Source: Caulobacteraceae bacterium
Lineage (GTDB): Bacteria > Pseudomonadota > Alphaproteobacteria > Caulobacterales > Caulobacteraceae
Reading direction: 5' to 3'
DNA: 6,193 nucleotides
Assembly (NCBI GenBank): GCA_003161535.1
Contig: PMOM01000114.1
Coordinates: forward strand, 252-6,444
In this document: one piece after another, positions 1 through 4,975 of the stretch
How positions within the stretch are numbered: the stretch's first letter is position 1
Layout of the letters: each line of letters begins with the position of its first letter
Notes under the pieces: generated by a model
Databases searched by the model: none
What the model was told of the DNA's origin: nothing
Seen by the model: the letters and a program-made list of their open reading frames with translations, nothing else
Program-made: the position numbers and the translations under genes

Positions 1-272
1 TCTTCGGCGCAGACCTTAAGGATGGCGAACATCATGTCCTGCTTGCGCATGGCGTTCGCGTTTTCGATGTCGAACTGTTCGGCGAAGGCCAGCAGATCGG
101 CGGGAGATTTCTCTTTCAATTCCTGCAGCGACATGCGGGTCAGGCCCAGGGCGGTTATCGCCCTACTGGCTTCGCTAGGCTCGCTGGGTTCGAGAGCTTC
201 GGGTCCGGCGGCGGCGCCCGGGAGAGGTTCATCGGCCGTCTGTGTCGGCTCGATGTCTAAAACGTCTGACAT
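1..272 (-). CDS. rho: Transcription termination factor Rho, N-terminal fragment
   Basis: This is the first 90 codons of Rho, the hexameric RNA-dependent ATPase that ends transcription at C-rich unstructured RNA. The gene runs off the left edge. Translation from the ATG at 272 gives MSDVLDIEPT, then an acidic, Ala/Pro-rich low-complexity tail of about 45 residues. The Rho N-terminal helical domain follows: MSLQELKEKSPADLLAFAEQ, then FDIENANAMRKQDMMFAILK, which is nearly diagnostic for Rho. The RNA-binding cold-shock domain and ATPase core lie outside the window. The start is supported because the ORF has no closer Met before the conserved domain; a weak AAGAG lies upstream. It is separated from hemJ, on the same strand, by a 247-nt leader. 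Identification is very secure; the exact start is a little less so. Confidence 0.95.
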   Translation of the reverse strand, partial: MSDVLDIEPTQTADEPLPGAAAGPEALEPSEPSEASRAITALGLTRMSLQELKEKSPADLLAFAEQFDIENANAMRKQDMMFAILKVCAE

Positions 273-519
273 GGTGACTTGAACTCTTGAAGGATGGATT
301 CCGAGCCGAGGTTCGGACCGGATAACGGCGTCGCTGGCGTGGGATTGGAAGGAAAAGGGGCGCCGCGGCGGATGGTAGCGGGGGCGGAGCGTGCTCGGGC
401 CCAGGCGGGCGGCGCGATCCAATTGGCGGGGGAAGCGCGACCTGAATCAGAAAGGCCGCGTCTCGCGAGCATCGGAAACACAACGCGGGGCCAAGGTCAA
501 GGGTTCGCCGCCGTCGCCA
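273..519 (-). promoter_or_regulatory. rho 5' leader, C-rich and possibly Rho-responsive
   Basis: This is the gap between the hemJ stop and the rho start, which would be the rho mRNA leader. On the transcribed strand it is strongly C-rich over G: between 341 and 420 I count 42 C and 19 G in 80 nt, with many CCC and YC dimers. That composition is what rut sites look like. In E. coli, rho is known to control itself by Rho-dependent attenuation in its leader; a similar role here is inference. I see no convincing intrinsic terminator or leader peptide. Open frames on the minus strand across it run into rho out of frame and look incidental. Confidence 0.45.
472..500 (-). promoter_or_regulatory. Possible rho promoter
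   Basis: On the minus strand just after hemJ there is CCTTGACC (TTGACC core at 500-495), a good match to the alphaproteobacterial housekeeping -35 element. No good -10 is seen about 17 nt downstream, so only the -35 half is supported. The position, about 225 nt before the rho start, would give a long leader. Confidence 0.3.
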
Positions 520-954
520 CTAACTTCCAAATCTCGTGGTGACCGAAAGGACGATGACAATGGCGGCGATGAACGGCAGCTCGTTGGTCATCCGCCAAAA
601 GCGCTCCGAACGGTCTCGACGACCGGCGGCCAGGGCCCTGCGGGCGACGGCCAGATATTGATGCCAAGCCAAAAGAAAGGTGACGCCGGCCAGTTTGGTC
701 GCCATCCAGGGAGTCTTCAGAATGCCTACGCCGTCTAACCAGACCAAGCACGCGCCGAGGATCACCACCGCGATCATGGCCGGATTCATGATCAGGCGCA
801 GCAATCTCGCCTCCATCACCTTGAAGGTTTCATCCATCTCCGAACCCACGGCCGCGCGGGTGTGGTAGGCGAATAGACGCGGCAGATAGAGCAGGCCCGC
901 CATCCAGGCGATCACCGCCAGGATGTGGAGGCCGCGAACCAGGTTAAGGACCAT
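520..954 (-). CDS. hemJ: Protoporphyrinogen IX oxidase HemJ
   Basis: HemJ (UPF0093 family) is the membrane protein that oxidises protoporphyrinogen IX to protoporphyrin IX, the penultimate step of heme synthesis in most alphaproteobacteria. The product is 144 residues, the usual size. It starts MVLNLVRGLHILAVIAWMAG, with conserved His10 and Trp17 in the first membrane helix. Then come YLPRLFAYH (23-31), a second helix around MNPAMIAVVILGACLVW (56-72), the conserved WMATK lysine (Lys87), a third helix with AWHQY (96-100), and a last helix IAAIVIVLSVTT. Four membrane segments are expected. I chose the ATG at 954, not the upstream in-frame ATG at 987, because a purine-rich AGGAGAAAGG sits just before 954 and family members begin close to this point. 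It overlaps the end of hemH by 11 nt, so it is translationally linked to it. It ends with TAG ahead of the rho leader. Confidence 0.93.
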   Translation of the reverse strand: MVLNLVRGLHILAVIAWMAGLLYLPRLFAYHTRAAVGSEMDETFKVMEARLLRLIMNPAMIAVVILGACLVWLDGVGILKTPWMATKLAGVTFLLAWHQYLAVARRALAAGRRDRSERFWRMTNELPFIAAIVIVLSVTTRFGS

Positions 955-1993
955 CGCCGACCGGCCTTTCTCCTCGCCAGCGCCCACACCGCGTCAGGCT
1001 GGCCGGGCACGCCTGGCCGTCCGGGGCATCCATGCGCCTTCCCAACGCCCGACCGACAGCTGCCGCCAAGCCATCTATGAAAGACGGAAGCACGCCCACG
1101 GCCGGCGCGCGCAGATAGACCGCGATATTGGCCCTCCTGGCCAGCTGGGCGTAATCGCGGTCCAGCTCCACCAACGTCTCAATGTGTTCCGATACAAAGG
1201 CGATCGGGTCGATCAGCACGCCCAACCCGTCCCGCCCCGCGGCGAGGATGGCTTCAGGGGTGCTCGGACCCAACCACTTCAAGGGACCGACCCGACTCTG
1301 ATAGCAGATTCGCCAGTCCCAGCCGCCGCCCAGGCGCGCCGCGACCTTGGCGCAGGTGGCTTGGATCTGCCACGGATAAGGATCGCCGCTGGCGGCGATG
1401 CGCTCGGGAAGGCCATGAGCGGAAAATAGCAGGCGCACCTTGGGCTCGCCCGCCGCGCGCCACGTGCCAAGAATCTGTTCGGCGTGAGCATCGATCAGGC
1501 CGGGATTGTCATACCAGCAACAGATGGCGCGGCATTCGCCGCTATAGTCCTGGCGCCAAGCGGCCAGAGAGGATGCCGAGGTCGTCGTCGAATAATGCGG
1601 ATAAAGCGGCGCCAGCACCACCTGGTCTGGGTTAAATTGGCGCACCGCCTCAGCCGCCTCAGCCGTGGTCGGAGACCAATAGCGCATGGCGACAAAGACC
1701 TTCACCTCCGCGCCGGCCAGCGTTTGTTGCAAACGGATTTCCAGGGCCTGAGCCTGCGCCCTTGTCTGCGCCAGAATGGGCGAAGCGCCGCCCATGACCG
1801 CGTAGTTGGCGATCGCAGAACGCTCGCGAACCCGGGCGATGAACGCCGCCAGGGGCCGGCGCACGACGGACGGGGCGCGGATGATCGCGGGATCCGAAAA
1901 CAGGTTTTCCAGGAACGGTCGCACCGCGCGCGGTTCATCCGGACCTCCAAGGTTGAAGAGCACCACCGCGATCGCGGGCGTGGCCTTCGTCAT
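944..1993 (-). CDS. hemH: Ferrochelatase HemH
   Basis: Ferrochelatase inserts Fe2+ into protoporphyrin IX to make protoheme. The product is 349 residues from the ATG at 1993, beginning MTKATPAIAVVLFNLGGPDE. Family marks: the N-terminal LFNLGGPD loop, PLYPHYS (129-135), the signature LLFSAHGLPERI (188-199) with catalytic His193 followed by GDPY, YQSRVGPLKWL (231-241), and FVSEHIETLVELD (266-278) with the active-site Glu. A C-terminal tail carries Cys329 and Cys336, and Cys154, Cys158 and Cys159 lie mid-protein. Caulobacter ferrochelatase is known to hold a [2Fe-2S] cluster bound by one internal and three C-terminal cysteines; here the third C-terminal position is Arg338. The upstream in-frame ATG at 2092 was rejected because it lies well inside hemE. 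The start overlaps the hemE stop as ATGA, and the end overlaps hemJ by 11 nt. The enzyme is probably membrane-associated. Confidence 0.96.
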   Translation of the reverse strand: MTKATPAIAVVLFNLGGPDEPRAVRPFLENLFSDPAIIRAPSVVRRPLAAFIARVRERSAIANYAVMGGASPILAQTRAQAQALEIRLQQTLAGAEVKVFVAMRYWSPTTAEAAEAVRQFNPDQVVLAPLYPHYSTTTSASSLAAWRQDYSGECRAICCWYDNPGLIDAHAEQILGTWRAAGEPKVRLLFSAHGLPERIAASGDPYPWQIQATCAKVAARLGGGWDWRICYQSRVGPLKWLGPSTPEAILAAGRDGLGVLIDPIAFVSEHIETLVELDRDYAQLARRANIAVYLRAPAVGVLPSFIDGLAAAVGRALGRRMDAPDGQACPASLTRCGRWRGERPVGDGP

Positions 1994-3018
1994 GCGCCAG
2001 TCACCCGGCGCACCACCTGCTCGATGTGGGCGACGGGGGTGTCTGGCAGGACGCCGTGGCCGAGGTTGAAGATGTACGGTCCGCCACTCCATTGCTCCAA
2101 GAGCGTTTCGACCCGGGCGTCGAGCCGGCCGCCGCCGGCGCGCAATAGCACCGGGTCCAAAGCGCCCTGTATGGCCACCCGTTCCTGCAGGCGGCGACCG
2201 AGTGCGGCGGGTGCCTGAACATCCAATCCAACGCCTTGCGCGCCAGCCTGATCGGCATAGCCCTCCACCAGTGCGCCGGCGCCGCGGGGAAAGCCGATCA
2301 CCGGCGAATCCACTCCCAATTCAGCGAGTCTGGCGATGATCCGAGCGTGTGGCCGGGTGACGAGGCGAAAGAAGTCATCCTCAGCGATCAGCTCGGCCCA
2401 CGATTCGAAGATCTGCAACACCTGGGCGCCGGCCCGCGCCTGCATGGCCAGATAGAGAGCCGTCGATTCGACCAGCACGTCGATCAATCGGTCAACAACG
2501 TCTGGCGTTTCAACGGCCATGGCCCGGGCTCGGGCGCGATCACCCCCGCGGCCCTCGATCATGTAGGTAGCCACCGTCCACGGACCGCCAGCGAAACCGA
2601 TCAACGCCCGCTCTGGCTCCAGCTCGACTCGCACGCGCGCCAAGGTTTCGCCGATCGATGAGAGGCGTTGCGTGGAGGCCGCGACCTGGCCTTCAAGAGC
2701 CGCGATGTTCGGCAAAGGCCCCAACCTGGGGCCTTCCCCGGGTTCGAACCACACCGCCTGTCCAAGAGCTCGCGGTAGAAGGAGAATATCGGCAAAGACG
2801 ATGGCGGCGTCGAACGCAAAGCGCCGCATGGGCTGCATGGTCGCCTCGGCCGCCATCTTCGGATCATGACAAAAGGCGATGAAATCGGACGCGCCGCGGC
2901 GCAGCTGATGGTATTCAGGCAAGGAGCGACCTGCCTGGCGCATGAACCAGATCGGCGGCCTCTTCAGACACTCGCCGGCGAGTGAACGAAGGAGCAGGGG
3001 GGAAGGGGGGGCAATCAT
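1990..3018 (-). CDS. hemE: Uroporphyrinogen decarboxylase HemE
   Basis: HemE removes four carboxyl groups from uroporphyrinogen III to give coproporphyrinogen III, in the cytosol. The product is 342 residues, normal for the family. Visible marks: signature 1, PPIWFMRQAGRSLPEY (21-36), with substrate-binding Arg27 and Arg31; FADILLLP (75-82) with catalytic Asp77; signature 2, GFAGGPWTVATYMIEG (141-156), with Tyr152; IFESWAELI (203-211); and FNLGHGVLPDTPV (317-329) with His321. Most homologues read AGRYLPEY and FDSWAG, so Ser32 and Glu205/Glu209 are mild departures. It is the first gene of the leftward heme operon; its stop overlaps the hemH start by 4 nt. There is no good Shine-Dalgarno before the ATG at 3018, so the start is less certain than the identity. 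It flanks the candidate origin, as hemE does in Caulobacter. Confidence 0.96.
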   Translation of the reverse strand: MIAPPSPLLLRSLAGECLKRPPIWFMRQAGRSLPEYHQLRRGASDFIAFCHDPKMAAEATMQPMRRFAFDAAIVFADILLLPRALGQAVWFEPGEGPRLGPLPNIAALEGQVAASTQRLSSIGETLARVRVELEPERALIGFAGGPWTVATYMIEGRGGDRARARAMAVETPDVVDRLIDVLVESTALYLAMQARAGAQVLQIFESWAELIAEDDFFRLVTRPHARIIARLAELGVDSPVIGFPRGAGALVEGYADQAGAQGVGLDVQAPAALGRRLQERVAIQGALDPVLLRAGGGRLDARVETLLEQWSGGPYIFNLGHGVLPDTPVAHIEQVVRRVTGA

Positions 3019-3070
3019 CGGTGGCTTAGAGCGCGTTGACCTTTCGGCCTCAAGAGCGATACGCGCAAAC

Positions 3071-3120
3071 CCACTTTCTACGATCTTCTAAAGAAAGATT
3101 TCTGTTTCTTTATGATGAAG
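3071..3120. other. AT-rich stretch, candidate DNA unwinding element
   Basis: Only 16 of 50 bases are G or C, in a window where genes are far richer in GC. It lies at the hemE side of the candidate origin. Such a stretch is expected to melt first at an origin, but it could equally be the AT-rich upstream part of the hemE promoter; the sequence alone cannot separate these. Confidence 0.45.
3089..3112. repeat. 8-bp perfect inverted repeat in the AT-rich stretch
   Basis: TAAAGAAA (3089-3096) and TTTCTTTA (3105-3112) are exact reverse complements separated by 8 nt. A second, nested inverted pair AGAAA/TTTCT (3092-3096 and 3099-3103) overlaps it. This could be a dimeric regulator site upstream of hemE or part of the unwinding element. 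A terminator is unlikely because the arms are AT-only apart from one G-C pair. Confidence 0.5.
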
Positions 3121-3196
3121 TGGTTGGAAAGTGAAATGCGGGGATTGCCGATGCCGAATCCAAGTTATTGGCGTAAACATTCCCAGGAAGACAGGG

Positions 3197-3205
3197 TGTG
3201 GAAAC
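3197..3205 (-). promoter_or_regulatory. DnaA-like box (GTTTCCACA)
   Basis: The minus strand reads GTTTCCACA, which differs from the relaxed DnaA consensus TTWTNCACA only at the first base. It lies in the candidate origin. Weak boxes are normal for Caulobacter-type origins. Confidence 0.4.
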
Positions 3206-3243
3206 GCTCCGGGCGGATCCAACGGACGCGCATCGCCAAGATC

Positions 3244-3256
3244 TATGTAGTTGATA
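3244..3256 (-). promoter_or_regulatory. Possible IHF binding site
   Basis: The minus strand reads TATCAACTACATA, matching the IHF consensus WATCAANNNNTTR at all defined positions but one. IHF is known to bind Cori in Caulobacter near a CtrA site. A one-mismatch hit to a short consensus can occur by chance, so support comes mainly from the location. Confidence 0.35.
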
Positions 3257-3341
3257 GGCATCGGAAAATTTTGGAATGCTTTGGGGAGATTGTTGTGAGT
3301 GACGGGTATGAGGCGCGCCTGTGAACGACGCGCGCGGGGTG

Positions 3342-3367
3342 ATCCCCAGCAGATCCTCGCTGGGGAT
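3342..3367. repeat. 9-bp inverted repeat with DnaA-like sequences on both arms
   Basis: ATCCCCAGC (3342-3350) and GCTGGGGAT (3359-3367) are perfect reverse complements with an 8-nt spacer. Each arm, extended outward, reads as a DnaA-like 9-mer: TGATCCCCA at 3340-3348 on the plus strand and TCATCCCCA at 3361-3369 on the minus strand. Each is two mismatches from TTATCCACA. No T-tract follows, so it is not an intrinsic terminator. It may be a dimer-binding site or a paired DnaA site in the candidate origin. Confidence 0.55.
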
Positions 3368-3465
3368 GAAATAGGATCGTGTGATAGGGTTGCGCACCGT
3401 CGACGCCGTCGGCGCGCCAGGGTGACCAAAACGTCCCGAGTCCTTCCACCTGAGTGGCCGATTGG

Positions 3466-3480
3466 TTAAGCAAGGGTTAA
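3466..3480. promoter_or_regulatory. CtrA binding site (TTAA-N7-TTAA)
   Basis: The sequence TTAAGCAAGGGTTAA is a perfect full CtrA box: two TTAA half-sites (3466-3469, 3477-3480) with exactly 7 nt between them. In Caulobacter, CtrA~P binds five such sites in Cori and blocks initiation. Here this is the only full box I find in the gap. It lies 53 nt before the DUF299 gene start, so it could also affect that promoter. Confidence 0.75.
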
Positions 3481-3484
3481 CGGG

Positions 3485-3493
3485 TCTTCCACA
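3485..3493 (+). promoter_or_regulatory. DnaA-like box next to the CtrA site (TCTTCCACA)
   Basis: TCTTCCACA differs from the relaxed DnaA consensus TTWTNCACA only at position 2. It begins 4 nt after the CtrA box, a spacing that would let CtrA and DnaA compete for the DNA. Affinity is probably low. Confidence 0.4.
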
Positions 3494-3533
3494 GAATTCG
3501 TCCCACGAGTGCAGGATCCAAGAGATTGGGACG

Positions 3534-4382
3534 ATGACAGCGACGCCGCGGCTAGCCACCTATTTTCATGTTCATCTGGTGTCGGACTCCACCGGGGAGA
3601 CTCTCAACGCCATGGCCAGGGCCGTGTGCGCCCGTTTCAACAATGTTTTGCCTATCGAACACATCTACGCCCTGGTGCGCTCGCCGCGGCAACTTGAACG
3701 GGCGTTGAGCGAAATTGGCAACGCCCCTGGCGTGGTCCTTCATACGATCGTTGATGAGAAGCTGCGCGGCGCAATGGAAGCCGGCTGCCAAAAACTGGGA
3801 ATGCCCTGTTTTGGGGCCCTGGATCCGCTGGTTTCCGCTCTGTCCTGGTATTTGGGCGCGCGGCCATCGGCCCGGGTCGGGGCGCAGTACGCGCTTGATA
3901 CCGACTATTTCAATCGCATGGACGCGCTCTCCTACGCCCTGGGCCATGACGACGGACAGGGCGGTCAGGACTTGAAGGCGGCCGACGTGGTGCTCGTGGG
4001 GGTTTCGCGGACGTCCAAGACTCCGACGTGTATCTACTTGGCGCATCGGGGTGTGCGGGCCGCCAATGTGCCGCTGGTGCCGCTATCGGCGTTGCCCGCC
4101 GGCTTGCTGGAACTCAAAGGGGTGCCCGTGGTGGGCTTGACGTTGTCGCCCGACCGACTGGTGCAAATTCGGCGCAATCGGCTGCAGAGTCTGAACGAAG
4201 GGCGCGAGAGCAGCTACGTCGACGCCGACGCCGTTCGCGCCGAGATTGTCGAGGCCAGACGCCTATTCGACCGGCACGGCTGGCCGGTGATCGACGTCAC
4301 GCGTCGATCGGTGGAAGAGACCGCCGCGGCGGTGATCAACTTGTTGTCGGGCGGCCATGGTCAGGTCGAGGTCCTAGGTTGA
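3534..4382 (+). CDS. DUF299 dikinase regulatory protein (kinase/pyrophosphorylase)
   Basis: This is a DUF299 family protein, the bifunctional serine/threonine kinase and phosphorylase that switches pyruvate phosphate dikinase (PDRP) or PEP synthase (PpsR/YdiA) off and on, linking PEP supply to energy state. The product is 282 residues, typical length. Marks: FHVHLVSDSTGET (11-23) at the N-terminus, RMDALSYALGHDDGQ (128-142), the P-loop GVSRTSKTPT (156-165) followed by CIYLA (166-170), and GLTLSPDRL (201-209). The start at 3534 was chosen over the in-frame upstream ATG at 3462, because that longer version would begin at the CtrA box with non-conserved sequence. Which dikinase it controls cannot be told from this window, so I give no symbol. 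It heads the rightward operon; its TGA overlaps the TTG start of maf. This family also borders the origin in Caulobacter and Rickettsia. Confidence 0.93.
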   Translation: MTATPRLATYFHVHLVSDSTGETLNAMARAVCARFNNVLPIEHIYALVRSPRQLERALSEIGNAPGVVLHTIVDEKLRGAMEAGCQKLGMPCFGALDPLVSALSWYLGARPSARVGAQYALDTDYFNRMDALSYALGHDDGQGGQDLKAADVVLVGVSRTSKTPTCIYLAHRGVRAANVPLVPLSALPAGLLELKGVPVVGLTLSPDRLVQIRRNRLQSLNEGRESSYVDADAVRAEIVEARRLFDRHGWPVIDVTRRSVEETAAAVINLLSGGHGQVEVLG

Positions 4383-4975
4383 CGCCAATCATCTTGGCTT
4401 CCACGAGCGAGACACGGGCGGCGATTCTGCGCGCGGCCGGCGTCGCTTTCACGACCGTCGCACCCGGTATTGACGAGCGGGCCGTCAAAAGCGACTTGCT
4501 GAGGCGCGGCTACGGCGCGGCCGAGGTAGCCGATTGCCTGGCCGAGATGAAGGCGCTGTAGCCGTCTCGTCCCGCGCCGCGGGTCTGGTGATTGGCGCCG
4601 ATCAGACACTCAATCTGGCAGGCGCCCTGATGGATAAGGCGCGGACGGTCGCTCAGGCGAGGCGCAGGCTCCAGGACTTGAGAGGATGCACGCACACCCT
4701 GCACACCACGGTGGTGGTGGCTCAGCACGGCGCCGTGTCGTGGCGCGAGGCGCAGACCGCCAAACTCACCATGAGAAACTTCTCCGACGACTTTCTCGAA
4801 GGCTATATGGCCAGGCTGGGAGACGGCGCGCTCTGGAGTCTGGGGAGCTATTTTGTGGAGGGCGAGGGCATCCAGCTCTTTCGAACAAATCGAGGGTGAC
4901 TATTTCGCCATACTGGGTCTGCCGCTTCTTGGATTGCTGAATGCGTTGCGCCGAGCCGGCGGCCTAGCCGCATGA
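4379..4975 (+). pseudogene. maf: Maf nucleotide pyrophosphatase, two compensating frameshifts
   Basis: Maf proteins hydrolyse non-canonical or modified nucleoside triphosphates to monophosphates. The reading frame from the TTG at 4379, preceded by GAGG at 4368-4371, gives LTPIILASTSETRAAILRAA and runs to LAEMKAL, then stops at TAG 4559-4561. Homology continues at once in the next frame with VSSRAAGLVIGADQTL (catalytic Asp in GADQT), then CTHTLHTTVVVAQ and LGSYFVEGEGIQLF. It returns to the first frame at 4880-4882 with FEQIEGDYFAILGLPLLGLL and ends at TGA 4973-4975. The changes behave as one lost base near 4550-4562 and one extra T in the TTT at 4879-4881. Without them the total length is 199 codons, normal for Maf. 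The first and last frames overlap the neighbouring genes by 4 nt in the usual operon way. It is either a recent pseudogene or carries two sequencing errors. Confidence 0.88.

Larger units (their letters stand above)
3019..3533. other. Candidate chromosomal replication origin (oriC/Cori-like)
   Basis: This 515-nt gap separates divergent operons starting with hemE and a DUF299 gene. In Caulobacter crescentus, Cori lies between hemE and the homologue of Rickettsia RP001 (DUF299), and this gene neighbourhood is reported as conserved at alphaproteobacterial origins. Directly visible elements: a 68% AT stretch (3071-3120), a possible IHF site (3244-3256), degenerate DnaA boxes at 3197-3205, 3340-3348, 3361-3369 and 3485-3493, a 9-bp inverted repeat (3342-3367), a perfect CtrA box (3466-3480), and GANTC methylation sites (CcrM type) at 3156 and 3438. 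The region is clearly less GC-rich than the flanking genes. No strict TTATCCACA box is present, which also fits Cori-type origins with weak boxes. The call rests mainly on synteny plus the CtrA site; function is inferred. Confidence 0.78.

Noticed and set aside
229..483. Minus-strand open frames of 74-84 codons in the rho leader, as possible leader peptides
   Set aside because: They are Pro/Arg-rich as expected from translating C-rich DNA, lack clear ribosome binding sites, and run into rho out of frame. They look like by-products of base composition.
1484..2218. A 244-codon plus-strand open frame antisense to hemH and hemE
   Set aside because: It is a shadow of two well-supported genes in high-GC DNA; its translation is Arg-rich without any motif.
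3112..3324. A 70-codon plus-strand open frame inside the candidate origin
   Set aside because: It has no ribosome binding site, no recognisable family, and only about 60% GC at third positions by my count, lower than expected for genes in this GC-rich window. It overlaps origin elements. A real small gene is not excluded; conservation in relatives would decide.
3342..3367. Inverted repeat as an intrinsic terminator
   Set aside because: No T-tract follows on either strand and no gene ends nearby; both adjacent operons start, not end, at this gap.
3088..3559. Minus-strand open frames of 76-149 codons across the gap
   Set aside because: They overlap each other in different frames, cross the CtrA and DnaA-like sites, show no family motifs, and run antisense to the DUF299 start.
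4028..4561. A 177-codon open frame starting inside the DUF299 gene and including the start of maf
   Set aside because: Only the part after 4379 has homology (Maf N-terminus). The upstream part is out-of-frame translation of the DUF299 gene.
4555..4885. Programmed ribosomal frameshifting in maf
   Set aside because: No clear slippery heptamer or downstream structure is seen at either site, and two opposite shifts would be needed. Mutation or sequencing error is simpler.
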